Shown in pieces: positions 11,976 through 24,700 of a stretch of 64,000 bases of DNA. The stretch is from positions 327,122-391,121 of the forward strand of contig VWZL01001934.1 of assembly GCA_013396915.1 (NCBI GenBank). Reading direction: 5' to 3'. A program made the position numbers and the translations under genes. The notes under the pieces are model-generated. The model saw only the letters and a program-made list of their open reading frames with translations. It was not told the origin of the DNA and made no database searches. The stretch comes from Stercorarius parasiticus (taxonomy: Eukaryota > Chordata > Aves > Charadriiformes > Stercorariidae). How positions within the stretch are numbered: position 1 is the stretch's first letter; every line of letters starts with the position of its first letter.

Positions 11976-14900
11976 CAGACTGTGCAGAGGGCTTCATTCA
12001 CTGCAGAGTGCCGAGGGTGGAAGAAGATGCCTGACACAAGATATCTTTCGCTCTCTCAGTTAAACTACCTTCTTACTACTTGATTTGTCAAAGGTACGCT
12101 AGAAGCCATGTCCTGTATGGACAGATCAGCCTTTCTCATAAAAGGCTGTCAATTGCTGTCACCTTGAATTAATTGTAACAGTCACCCGCAAGCACGCATG
12201 AGCTCAGAGAGGTTCGGATCAGGTCAGTGATCGGCCTGTTACATTACCAGAAGGCTATTTTTAATCGTATCTTCCAGCAAGGAATTTTTTGCAGTCTTTC
12301 CATGGGAGTTTGCTATTAAGTGTGAGCCTGGAAGTTGTGAGAAACGGAGGATCCTTGTCCCATCATGAAAACAATTTAATCTACTCTCTCAAACATTAGC
12401 AATTAAAGACAGGGTAGGAACACACTTCTCTGGTTGGGAATCTCGTTGAAATTCCTTTTTCACCTTGAAAATTCTGGGGAGCTTTGGGGCACTGTGTGAT
12501 GTGATCCTAGCTCATTTATTAGTGGCTTCCAACACTTCCAGATCAGAAAAACACCCACAAAAGCAGTCTGGCTTTAATTGAACTGAGTCCCTTCCATACC
12601 TTCCCAGCTCAATGTGACAAATCTCTCACCACAGCTGAGTGAACAGAAAGATGCCGAGAGTCTTGTCTTACTCCAAAGCCATTGAAGCATTTAGATCTTC
12701 CTAGCCTGCCTTTGACTACGGTTGGTGCTGCAAACTGCTCTCAGTCCAACGTCCTTCCTTTTCCTGCATAAAGACAAATATGACAGCAAACCCAAGGCCT
12801 AAAGAAAGCTTATCTGGTTCACCTGATTCCTGCTTACTATGGAAACGAGCACCCGGATACCTTTTGTGATTGAGAAGTAGCAGAGACCGAGGTACAAACC
12901 AGCACAGTAACTAACACACGACTCGGTGAGTATTCAGTCATGGAGTCTGCCTCTGCGACACAACAGCTGCGGTTCAGGCAGGAACTTCTCCCCCTCCAAA
13001 TGACCACAACTGCCAATGACATTGATTTCACAACTACAAGAGACCCCGATCACGTACGCTGGGACATGATTGCCTTATTTAATCCCCTGCCAAGCTCTGC
13101 ACAGGGTTCTGTCACGCACCACCACAGCATGTCCCAGTGACTTCAGGAAGGTACCCCAAAGAGAGGGCGCTTGCTTCCCCCAAAAGGGGCAAATCTGCAT
13201 CCTAAGACTCCTCCGAGCACTTTTTACTCATGTAAGTAGACCCATCAGCTTCAGCAAGACCCAGAGTTTGCAAGAATGACTCATAATGAGCAATAAAAGG
13301 TTGATCACTCGTGTCCACTGATTTGAGGCAGTGCCGTGGTTTGGGTCGGCGTAGAGGAGGCAGGAGCAGCCAGCCTTCCTGCAAAATCCATCTGTAGCTG
13401 TGGCTGGGGGCAGTGGCGTCAGGAGACCGTCTCCAGGGCTGCGGGGAGGCGGTGGGATGTCACGTTGTGCAAGAGGCGCAAGCTGTGCGGTTAGCAGAGC
13501 TCAGCCCAGGGTTTGCGTTGCACCCATGTGCCTCAGGTCATCTCAGGAAGCACCTGCTGTGTAGGTGCCAGACAGAGATGATATCAAATGAAACTTTGGC
13601 ACAAAAATTGACATACTTCTGCAAAGCCAATTTACATTCCTTGCTCTGGGCTTCTGGAGCCAAAAGGGAAAAAAAAAATTAAAAAAAATATATTAAAAAA
13701 AAAAAAAGAGGACTTTGGATCCAAACTTGACGCCATGGCTCCAGTTTGCCTAGCACAGTTTCCCTGGTATAATGCTAAAATGAGGTTCTGGCTCACAGTG
13801 CTGTGTCCTAGAAGAGTCCCCAGTGGGTATTGCAAAGTCTATCATAAGAGCAGACTGGGAACAAGACAGCAATTATGAGATTGTGATGAAAAATGGTCTA
13901 TTTGTTGCATTGCCCAACCCTGTTCCCATCTTTGTCCTCAAGGGCTGCTTTGCAGACACTGTGATTTGCTGTTTTTTTCTTAACAATGTTGGTTTGGAAA
14001 AGAGACGCCTTTTTTTCCACCCTCCTGCCACACAGCCCATGTGGTGCCTCCTTCCTTCCCTCCCTCTTCCCTGCAGCAGCCGGCATCCTCAGCGAGGGGA
14101 TCAGCGGATTCGCAGCCCCACAGCTCCTACCCCAGCGATGAAGCAGCATCAAACAACACTTGCAGGTTTATTATGACCAAACCGACCCTGTTGGCTGCTC
14201 ACAGAAAATACAGAGTTGGGTAATCTGCATTTTCTGGTCTTGAATCTATACTATAAACTATAAGTTGTTGCTTGTTCCTTTACAAAGCTGGTTTGAGAAG
14301 CCCTTTCTACTGCCAGGGCTTTAACAGCTTGCTACATGCGTCCTGTCCCAGGGTCACCGACAAAGCGCAGTGGATACAGCCCACCTTTTGTCTTGACCGT
14401 TCAGCTTCACAGTCTCAGCCAAATTACGTGGCTTGAGCGTCCGAAATCCATTCTTTTCTTACACTAATAGCTAAGAGCTTGATGCCCCATCAGCTCCATT
14501 CCCAATATAAAGCATAAATTAATAACCCAGCGTTAGGTGGTTTTCATGTAACATAATACTGATGTAGTAATACGAAATAACATACAACATTACTGATGTA
14601 TATTATAATGCAAGTTAATAATTTTCCCATTTGTTTTGTCTTTTGCCTACTTGTTTCATGAAGGCACCATCAGTGTAACTCTATACTAACACGAGAGTTA
14701 TTTTAACAATAAATACATTTCTTCTTGTTTAGGCTTCTCATTCAGACCTGGCAAACACTCATGCACATGTTCAGCAAGTCAGGATGAGGACTTTGCTTTT
14801 CCAGTTTTGTCTGTTCCTTCTGGCTGCCTTCCGTAGCATTCCTACACGCCAGCAGACATCACTGGGAGCACACAGGTTGTCTGCTGACAGCTTCTTTCTG

Positions 14901-16043
14901 CTTCTCAGCTCACATTCTGCCCAAATACTCATACTTGGTTCTTCTCAAACTTAACCACCCATGTTTGAGATGTTCTTGCTGCCTCTGTGGTCCACCTGAC
15001 CATCTTTCCTCCTTTGCTTTCTCTGCCCCCACTCCACAGCCCCATCCTTCTGCATCTGAACCCTGTGGACACAGCTCAGCCCTGGAGTGTCCTGCTCAGG
15101 CCCTGGGACTTGATGGCTCCTACAGTTTCAGTGACCTGATTTTCTAAAGGAGCTTTGCAGCTTCTTACATCTCTCCTGAATGAAGAGCAGGTCTTACTTG
15201 TACAGCTTCAGAGAAGTTCCAGACAGCCCAGAGCATCATAATATTAACCTGTTTCGCTCTTCGAGAGTAGCACAAGCTTTTTAAAGAGGCGCTTAAGAAA
15301 TCAGACTTCTGTTTTTATTGGGGTCCCTGAAAGCCAAAAGCAGCCACAATTATATGAACTTAAATTTTTCTAAAGCTCCCCCTTGGCCTCTGCAGTTTCT
15401 ACCCAAAGCAAATATACTCAGGCTATAAGGCTCGGCTAAAATGAAGGTAATGCTCATTAGAGTATAAAGGCTTCACCTTTATGAGTAAGGCAACAGCAAA
15501 ATACCACTGAACTGATTATTTAAAGAAACGTGTTTTATGTCGCCTTTATTGATTCTCTTCTGAGGTGCTGATTTGGCAAATACTTATACAGGTGTGTAAT
15601 TGAAGCCCCCGAGGAGTGCCAGGCAGATAATTATTTGGAGGAATGGAGGGCCTTTTGTGACAGCTAAATAATGAAATACAAATTTGCAGGCCTGTCAGTG
15701 AGTAAGCAGTTCTCCTTTCATTGACTATTATTCCATCTTTGTTATGGGTTTGTGTTAGGCAGCTTCCACTGGCAATGAAAAAAGCAGTAGTAAGTAGATT
15801 CAGACGATTTTCAAGTCTTTTCCCAATTGGGTATAAATGTCCCTTGGGGCAGAGTTTTATTTTCACTGTTGGTCTTGTAATTTTCTTTTCTGGGCAGGAA
15901 GGTTTCAAGACTTGGTTGCTAATGAGGGTTTATGATTAAAACTAAACACTACTGGCTGCGTGTTGGTAGATGCCCATAGGAACAGTGGAAAGGCTTTGGA
16001 GGACACCTGTCTCTCCAGTGCCACTGCCCAGCTTTCTCCGAGT

Positions 16044-16385
16044 TCATAGAATCACAGAATGTGTTGGGTTGGAAGGGACCTCTAAAGGCCATCTCGTCCC
16101 ACCCCCCTGCAGTGAGCAGGGACATCTTTAACTAGATCAGGTTGCTCAGAGCCTCATCCAGCCTGGCCTTGAATGTCTCCAGGGATGGGGCCTCCACCAC
16201 CTCTCTGGGCAACCTGGGCCAGTGCCTCACCACCCTCAGTGTAAAGAACTTCTTCCTAATGTCTAACCTAAACCTGCCCTGCTCTAGTTTAAACCATTGC
16301 CCCTCGTCCTATTGCTCCATGCCCTTGCAAACAGCCCCTCCCCAGCTTTCCTGTAGGCCCCCTTCAGGTACTGGAAGGCTGCTAC
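16044..16385 (-). mobile_element. CR1 LINE, 3' fragment
   Basis: Starts TCATAGAATCACAGAATG and continues through the CR1 blocks GTTGGGTTGGAAGGGACC and CAACCTGGGCCAGTGCCTCA, ending near CTGGAAGGCTGCT. It is about 340 bp, 5'-truncated as is usual for CR1, with no intact reading frame. Confidence 0.95.
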
Positions 16386-18310
16386 CTGAAGGTGACGTTG
16401 TGCTACCTAACGCGTAGCACAGTCCCACTGAGACACACACCTGGAGGTAAAAGCACTAAAGACGAGAGTTTTTTGGTGCAGACAATACATCGTGGCCTAG
16501 CTGTGTGCGGAAGTGTAGAGTCTTGGGTGGGACAAGCATTTCCAGGAGATGCTCTTCCTCCCTTTGACAGATCCTCCTGGACAGCTTAGTTTCCTAAACG
16601 CCTCATTAAGGCATCCAAAAGGAGGGCAACATTGAGGTTGGTTTAGTATTTGTTTTTGATAACTGCACTTAAATGTTAAAAGGGATGAAACAGACATACA
16701 TGGAAAAGATGCTAAAACATCGCAATGAAAAATACAATGCAAGGAGAAGCTATTGCTACGCCTGCATCACCCCAGGAGATTCAGAATTGCACACTCCATT
16801 CTTCTAGTTAGAAACTGTTTAAAAAACAATTGGCCATCAGGTGTAGCAGTTCCACAACCCTGAAGAATGAAAAAACACAGCACAAAAGCCACCCTGTGTG
16901 GCAGCACTGCCACCGCCGGGCTTAACAGGAGGTTCTTTTACGCTTGTGCTCCCCAGCACAACTCCTGCAGCCCAGGGCAGTTGTGGGGACTGAAGCGGCC
17001 AGTACTCCTTGTGCTCAGATAGCCAAGGGTTTGACAAAACCCTCATGGCACCTAACTTCAGCACATGGCTCAGCAGCACCACTCGGTCACTGGTCCGACC
17101 ACCAACCGCTTTCTGCAGCCAAGTCTTCCCATTCCCTGCCGGTACTCTCCCTCCCTAGTCCATTCCTGCTGCAGTTTCACAGCTGCTTTGGCAAAGGATT
17201 CCCATTTTCCTCTCTGTGCCTATCGCACAAGTACGTCTAGAATAGGAAAAAAAATAATTAATATCTATTTTCCTCTTCAAAAACCCGGTGTTACCTCTCT
17301 TCTCATTTTATTTGTAAACAAACAGGTGGGGACAGCCTCCTCTGGGGTTACTTCTCCAAGTTAAGCTTTCCCTGCTTTTCATTATCATCTTTCCCTACAA
17401 TCCTCTCTCCACAGATTTCTTTATGTTCATATCTAATCATAACAGACCGTTTGCCATGCGAGACAGTCCAAGACAAATAGCTAATGGGAGAGATTTAGAC
17501 TGCTTCTTTCTAGGAAGGATGTGTTTGCAGGAAACCAGCAGACATCGCCCAGGAAAAAAAAAAAAAAAAGAAAAATAGAAAGTAGAGCTGAGAGTAAAAA
17601 TCAAGCTTGGAAGATCAGATTTGGAACTTTGCTTTGTCTCCCTACCCCTAGCCCCCTCCAGCAAAGCCTCACCAAAGGAGATCTGGCAGGAGGGATCACT
17701 TTACACATGTTTTCTCTGAGCAATTCCAGACCTTCCTGGATCACCGATAATTTAGATACTAGCAACAAGGGGCAAGTTCCCTGCTGCCTCCATCCATGTC
17801 TCCAGCACTTCCCTAGAGTCAGCCAGGCTCACTTCTATGTCCTCATCCTCAGCTTTGTGACCTCCAGCCCCCTTTCAGGCTACCAGAGCTAGCATCGTTC
17901 AGAAGGAGATTCACAGAGGCCATCTATTTGGCCAAAAGGCAGCCTTTAATTCCCTCCTACCGGCGAGTGTCTTGCTCCAGTGAAATAAGTTGTTCTCAGA
18001 CTCCCTGACTCTTTATTGCCGCCCCAGACATCAGTGTCCATGGCATGACCTTTCAGGGGAGGTACAATATCTTGTTTCAAGCCTTTTTGTCTTTATCAAT
18101 GTGGGAGAAGAACTGTCAATCTGCACAAACTCCACTAAAATTCATGCTAGCAAGTTCAAAGATCAAGGAAAGTGCGATAATTCCCTTGGGCTGAGAGTTG
18201 GTCAAGCAACAGCATTCCATTTCCTCACTTGATTCTGCTGCCACTTTGCCAGCATCGCTGTCGCGTTGCATTACCCGCTGTCCCGATTCCCGCTGGGACT
18301 TTTTGGAGAG
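16386..18310. other. Intergenic, no gene recognised
   Basis: No exon, repeat family or RNA gene seen. It contains a poly-A tract at about 17552-17569. Overlapping short frames on both strands are typical of non-coding DNA. Confidence 0.55.
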
Positions 18311-18946
18311 TCATAGAATCATAGAATGGTTCGGGCTGGAAGGGACCTTAAAGACCATCCAGTGCCACCCCCTGCCCTGGGCAGGGACACCTCCCACCAG
18401 ACCAGGTTGCTCCAAGCCCCGTCCAACCTGGCCTTGAACCCCTCCAGGGATGGGGCAGCCACAGCCTCTCTGGGCAGCCTGGGCCAGGGGCTCACCGCCC
18501 TCACAGCAAAGAATTTCTTCCTAATATCCAATATCCAATTTGAAACCGTTACCCCTCGTCCTATCATTACACTTCCTGATTACGAGTCCCTCCCCAGCCT
18601 TCCTGTAGGCCCCCTTCAGATACTGGAAGGGGCTCTAAGGTCTCCCCGGAGCCTTCTCTTCTCCAGGCTGAACCCCCCCAACTCTCTCAGCCTGTCCTCA
18701 CAGCAGAGGGGCTCCAGCCCTCTGACCATCTTCGTGGCCCTCCTCTGGCCCCGCGCCAACAGGTCCATGTCCTTCTTGTGCTGAGGGCTCCAGAGCTGGA
18801 CACAGTACTGCAGGTGGGGTCTCACCAGAGCAGAGCAGAGGGGCAGAATGACCTCCCTCGGCCTGCTGGCCACGCTTTTGATGAAGCCCAGGGTGTGGTT
18901 GGCTTTCTGGGCTGCAAGTGCACATTGCCGGCTCATGTTGAGTCCC
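18311..18946 (-). mobile_element. CR1 LINE, 3' part with remnant of reverse-transcriptase ORF
   Basis: The longest CR1 copy in the window. It opens with TCATAGAATCATAGAATGG (reverse-complement 3' terminus). On the minus strand, 18946 down to about 18616 translates into the C-terminal part of the CR1 ORF2 protein, with the characteristic segments [18 protein letters not shown] and the KKDMDLL region. Only the tail of ORF2 is present, with no endonuclease or catalytic reverse-transcriptase core, so the copy is inactive. Confidence 0.96.
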
Positions 18947-21385
18947 ACAAAGCCAGCCTGACACTGTCACAGCCCTGGCCCTCGTTTGTGGCATCCTCTC
19001 TTCTCGCTCCTCCCCATTTATGTCCTGCTAACGACATGGTCTCACCCAAGTTCTTGCTCACTTTCTATACAGCAGGTGGGCTACTGACAATCTACCCAGA
19101 GTTGCCCCTTGTAGTAAATCGCATAGCTTCATTAAAATGGGTTAGAAGCTTTGCGTGAGCTGGAAATTTGAGCCACAGTAAAGCAAGTAGCACTAATATA
19201 AAGGCAAAGAGCTGAGTACATAGATATGGAAATGCATTGTATAGAACCAGCTGCACCAGTGCACAGCCAGGCTGGGAGCGAGCCTTCTGCATCCGTACTG
19301 GCTTACTGGATCCAGTTCACTGTCCTTTGGTGTTTGAGGGGTTTCTATTTGGTTTTCCACACTTCCACACGTCTAGGAGTGCCTTTTCCTTCTCAAGTGT
19401 TTGCCCCTCCAGTCATCTCCTATCTGTGTGCTGCAGGAATGAAGCTGGCGGCAAAGTAACATGTCCAAAAAGCGTGGGAGGCTGGTAACATTTCTCTGCA
19501 GAGGTCAGAGTACTGTCCGGCGTTATTGGCAGAGACAAAGAGCAATTCTAGCTGTTATCACATTGTCACTTCACCTTTGAATAATCCCACAGAGTTACTC
19601 CGGGGGGTTGTTTTGCTTTTCCAATCCCTTTAATCAACTCCGCTAGTCTGGGAAAAGCTGATGGGATTTGTCAGGTTGGGTAAGGGCTGACTCATTTATA
19701 AATTGGCCTAAGCTTGCACAGATACACTCAAATCCTGATCCAGTCTGTCCCAGCCTTCCTTTTTACTCCAAAGAGCCTTGGTTCCCAAGGCAGTTGAGAT
19801 ACCAAAGCAGGAAGCACTCAGCCCTTTGAGGATCAGGGGTTCGTCTGGAATTATAAAAAAAAAAAAAAGAAAAAAAAATCCTTTCCCAGAGGATGCAAGG
19901 CGTGTTTGGGTGAAAATGTTACACAGAAGTCAGGCACCATGTTATCTTTTTCCACGCAGCCTGTACGTAGCTACGGTGATAAGAGACAACGGTCACTCAC
20001 AGCTTTCCGAGTGGTGATCACCTGGTTTCTCAGTGAAATAAGATCATGCCTGACGTCTGTATGGAACACATTCTAACTAAACCTGGCAGCAATGTGAAGG
20101 TCTCAGACATATCTAAGTTCCTACAGGTTTCATGAATAAAAAGCATCCAGGTAAAAGCAAGCAATTTATGAACATCCTCAAAAAAAAAAAAGTCTGTAAC
20201 AAAACAAAACAAGAAAGAGTAACCAGCCGTCTAGAAAGAAGTTAAATGGTCCACCTGAAACCATCAAACAGAGCTGACCTCAGGCATCCTACCTCCCACC
20301 ATTATTAATTGGATGAGACTGAATGGTTACACGGGGAAGCAGGGGAGGCAGTTACTGAAACCTCTAGTCAAAACCGGAGCCCACACAGCGTGGAACAAAG
20401 CCATGGACCCAAAAAAAAGCCATTCTAGCATAGCTCTCCCAAGGCCACAGCTAAAAACCCAGCACGGAAATAGCTATGCCAGGTCAGAGCGAGCTCTCCG
20501 TGCCTCCACCAGTGACCAAAAGCCAACGCTGAGAAGGGCATAGTCAGAAAATAGGAGGGACAGGACATAACGGCTCCTTTTTGCCACTTAAGCAAGAGGA
20601 GGAGCAGTGACTCATCCGCAGTGCAGAGCCTGTGACACAAACCAAGGGAGACTCAATGGCTCCACGCCACGCTCCGCTGTTTCGTTAGGGTCGTTAAGCT
20701 GCGGCAGCCGTCTCTGGGCAAGGCTGCTGGCAGGACGAGGACATGGGGAAGCAGGAACCTGGCTGCAGTTGGAAACAGTAATTTTTTCCATTCCCCCCCA
20801 CACCTCCTTTTTTTGGTCCCGATACAACTAGACTGTGTCTTTAGCGAATGCTCCCGCTGAGTTTTCCGAGTCAAAACAGCACATTCCTTATGACCCCAAA
20901 TGCCTGTGCGATCCCACTGGGCACGAGAGGAGAGGGGGAAGCGAGAGCAGTCCTGGAGGTGAGCTGGGCCAGCTGGAAGGAGGACGTTGGTCTCAGTGGT
21001 CCAGTGGAGACAGAGCTCGTTTGGAACTGCCCCTTCTGGAGATGAGCAGGACGGCAGTTCCAAGATCCTCAGCCCAGCTTCTGCTGTGCACAGCGGGTGG
21101 TGGCCGAGTCCCACGGTACAGCAGCAGAGCTGAGCAAGGAAAGGTGGCAGAGCCCCGGGCATCCCTGGTGCATGAGAAACCTGGTCCGTGAACCCCCTGC
21201 ATGCTGTTTTGAAGTGCTGCTGGTGGTTTGCGGATGGGATTGACTTTGGATGGAGCCTTGTTTGCACATGGCTAGAGTTCATCAGGCCTTGAACAGTGAT
21301 TCTTAACTCTCACTATTTTTACTCCAAGCAGTGAGAGCTAACATTAAAACGCAGACATTTAGATAGCTTTAACATCATTAATGAC
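18947..21385. other. Intergenic, no gene recognised
   Basis: Contains A-rich runs near 19853-19878 and 20180-20191. The 209-codon minus-strand frame at 20653-21282 has no recognisable domain and is probably chance in a GC-rich stretch. The 19490-19720 block has regulatory-looking motifs (see findings). Confidence 0.5.
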
Positions 21386-21733
21386 TGAGAGGGGATCTCA
21401 TCAATGCTCAGCAATAGCTACAGGGTGGGTGTCAGGAGGATGGGCCCAGGCTCTTCTCAGTGGTGCCCGGAGACAGGACAAGGGGCAACAGGCACAAACT
21501 GGAACATGGGAAAGTCTGTCAGAACATGAGGAGGAACTTCTTTCCTGTGAGGGTGGCAGAGCCCTGGCACAGGCTGCCCAGAGAGGTGGTGGAGTCTCCG
21601 TCTGTGGAGACATTCCAAACCCGCCTGGACGCGTTCCTGTGCCACCTGCTGTGGGTGACCCTGCTCTGGCAGGGGGTTGGACGGGATGATCTCCAGAGGC
21701 CCCTTCCAACCCCACCATTCTGTGACTCTGTGA
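21386..21733 (+). mobile_element. CR1 LINE, 3' fragment (opposite orientation)
   Basis: Reads in CR1 sense orientation: GAGAGGGGATCTCATCAATG near the start, AGGCTGCCCAGAGAGGTGG and GGGGTTGGACGGGATGATCT inside, and the terminal repeat ATTCTGTGACTCTGTGA at the end. It is 5'-truncated and non-coding. It lies inverted relative to the 18.3 kb copy and looks like a different CR1 subfamily. Confidence 0.96.
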
Positions 21734-24700
21734 CAACGGCTTGGAAAATGAGGCAGGGGGGAGCATGGGAGGAGGACTGGGTTCTCTGGACAGGTATCCC
21801 TAGTTTCCAGAGAGGATCTAGCGGGCATGCGTGTGTGCACCTATATCTGACACCCGTGCACAGGCTGCGCAGACAGTCGTTCCCAAATACCTGCCGAGCC
21901 TGTGGAAAGCTTTCCATCACCTTCGCATCTTGCTCAGTGCCCAGGCAGAGGCTGGTGGAGGGGAGCGGTACCTGGCACAGCTGCAAATCCTCTCCCCCTC
22001 ATCCGCCTTCTGCCTCCCCCCTTATCAGATCCTGCTCACTGTGAGTTTTAAGCTAATGGCTTCCTCGGGTACAGCCCAGAATGGTATTATTGGTGAAGAT
22101 CCCTATCACACTCTAATATACCCTAAGGCTCCAGCTCCTATTTGTTTGAACCAGGGGGGAAAGCAAGAAGAATGTAACCCATTGAGCCCTAGCAAGGCAA
22201 GGGGCAACGGCTGGAGATCCAGCACTGAGATGTCTAGCACCGCTGTCTGACACGCTCTCCCTCTTTCCCTGGCATTTTTCTTTAAAGGAAAGAGTAAATA
22301 TGTAAGTACAGACCAATTCCACAAATACCAGATCCGCAGGAGTCAGACTGACTGTAGTTTGCCTGTTGCTCTCGGCTACCCAGCACGCTCCGGCTGCTGC
22401 CAACAGCTTTATGGCAGAGGTCTTTTTGGAAAAGGAGACGTTTGTCCTGGTACAGAGACCCAGGGGGACACAAATGACTGGCTTCTGAGCTCTCTGTGCG
22501 GCCCCTGTTCCCCTGCGGTGTGAAGAAGCCCATTAGAACACGTGTGACGGGGGTCCGGCCTCCCAAGGTCATCGCTGCGATGACAAGATGTGCAGGGACA
22601 CAGAGGCACTTGCTAACTGCTACGTGTGTGTTATTGCAAGATGAATAGCCTCCAGACAAGTAACCCGATACATTTTATTATTACAAAATGGGATTTTTAT
22701 GTGCAGAATTTGGATATCACACATACTTCAGTTTCTTTTTCTGACCATGAAAGATATGCATTTAATTGATAAAAAAAAGAAGTTACTTTTGAGACGGCAG
22801 AGAATATTAACCCCCTTCTTGCCCCAGGCACTCAAAAGCTCTGACAAACTGAAGTGGAAAACAAACTCTTCTCCAATCACTTCGCAGGTCTGCGATGGGA
22901 GGAAATAAGGAGCTCTGCACACCCCTCAGATGGCGTTAGTCAGACACCGCAGCATTTTTAAAACAGTCTGTCGTTAATCATGACAACGCGAGAGAGTGAG
23001 AGCGAGATCAAAGGGGCAGAAATCTGAAATGCCAGTTTCAGATTCCCTGCAGTTAAAGGTAATGACAAGGTTAGGAACCAGCAACAAGTGATCCCCAAGT
23101 GTTCTGATCTAGTTGGGCACCCACCGCCGTAGGAACCAGAACTTCTGTATGGCCCCCTCATTTCACAGCTTTAGCCCAGGTGAAGATCTAGTGGCATGGA
23201 TTTATCCAAACCACAGAAAACAGCGTAGCAAGACCGGAACCTTCAAAGGGATGGCATTTCCAGTAGCTCCTGCCTGTGGTAGAAACTGGAAATACCATCA
23301 TCAGATGATATTTCCTCATCCCTGACTGCAGAACACCTCTGGCGATGCAAAGGCAGCAGCATAACGGTGGTGGGGTTACCCAGAAAGGCTTCAGAGAAGA
23401 CATTCCCCCCACTCCCAGGGGAATTTCCATTTAATTTTCATCAGGAGGCTTCAGGAAGGCTGATGACTCTTTCCCTGAGTGGAAGAGAGATATGATCCTT
23501 CAGTGCTAGTTCCCTTCAGCAGAAGCCCTGAATTTATTTGATACCCCTGCCCTTCTTCTCAGCAGGAGGGGGACATTGATGCTCTCACAACTTGTGGCAG
23601 TGTGAACAGGAGTTATTCACGCCTGTAAGGCACTAGCACTCTTCACAAAGACAAAGTTCTTCCTGGTCATCAGGGATAGTAGATGATACCTAAGGTCAAC
23701 CTAAGAGCTCTCCAGAACTCAAGCACTCACTAACCTGGTGTGAGTTTAACACACAACGGCTGCTGTAACCCACCAAAGACCCTTTCCCAAAGGGTTAGTG
23801 TTGAACGGGATAGGATACAGAAAGAATGAGGGGATTTGCCCAAGGTCATCAAGCAGGTCAATGGGAGAGCTGGAAAGACAACCCAGATTTTCCACTCTCT
23901 TGCTCCGAGACAAATTTGCTCCCACAAGCAAGTGTGTGTCCCCTTGGCATACAGCAGCCACCATCTCAAACCGGGCTATCTACCCCCTAGGCTTCAGCCC
24001 CAGGGGCAACAACACAACTACCCGCGAGCTGCCCTGTTCCTCACTGCCCAGCCTCTTTGGAAAACATCCCCAGAATCTCTATCACTTCATAAAACTTTAA
24101 AACCAAAACCTGGTTAGAGATATTTATACCATTTGAGATCATTTCCCCCAGCCTGACTGTCCCTCCTGTTTTATAGATTACTGGCAGCTCCCAGCGCCCT
24201 TTGCTGGGAAAAAGAGGGTTTGATAATTACAACAGCCCTGGAGAACTTTGCTTTGAACAAAAACAAACAAACAAAAAGAAAAAACCCAACTTCATCGTCC
24301 TGTAAGATTTCGTTAGATTCCAGGCGTAACCCACACACACAGAGCGAACGTTCAGCAGCCTGTCAAAGGAGACACCTGAGATAGTTTTAAGGAGAGTTTT
24401 CAGCCCTTTTAAATTGGCTCAGATTTTTTTTCTCTCGCAACCAGAGCTGCCCCGAAGAGCACTCTCCCATCTACTGAAACTCGGTTTCCTGTCCACACAG
24501 ACATGCCGGCTAATCCGTACTGCAGCTAGTGCTGCCAAGGACTTTGTGCCTACCTTTAAACCCAGCTCGTGCTGGGACACGGGCTGCCTTTGCCCCCCTG
24601 CGGGAGCTGCAGGCCAGCGAGGCCCCTGGAGGGATGCTCCTGGCCTTCGCAGTGTATCTGGACGCATTTTGCCTAAAGAAAAAGACTCGGAAAGGTGGTC

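Larger units (their letters stand above)
7097..16043. other. Intergenic, no gene recognised
   Basis: About 9 kb without a supportable exon. It includes a tetranucleotide palindrome (9943-9978), a tandem duplication (11590-11975) and A-rich tracts near 13669-13706. Two blocks (10180-10480 and 15440-15930) look like non-coding regulatory DNA by motif content only. Open frames such as 9385-9915 show no known domain and no splice-site pair. Confidence 0.5.

Noticed and set aside
14556..14600. TAATACTGATG resembles the start of a miR-200-family mature sequence
   Set aside because: The match stops after the seed, and the surrounding AT-rich sequence does not fold into a convincing precursor.
20653..21282. 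209-codon minus-strand open frame, one of the two longest in the window
   Set aside because: Lies in GC-rich DNA where stops are rare; composition is irregular, no known motif is seen, and overlapping frames exist on both strands.
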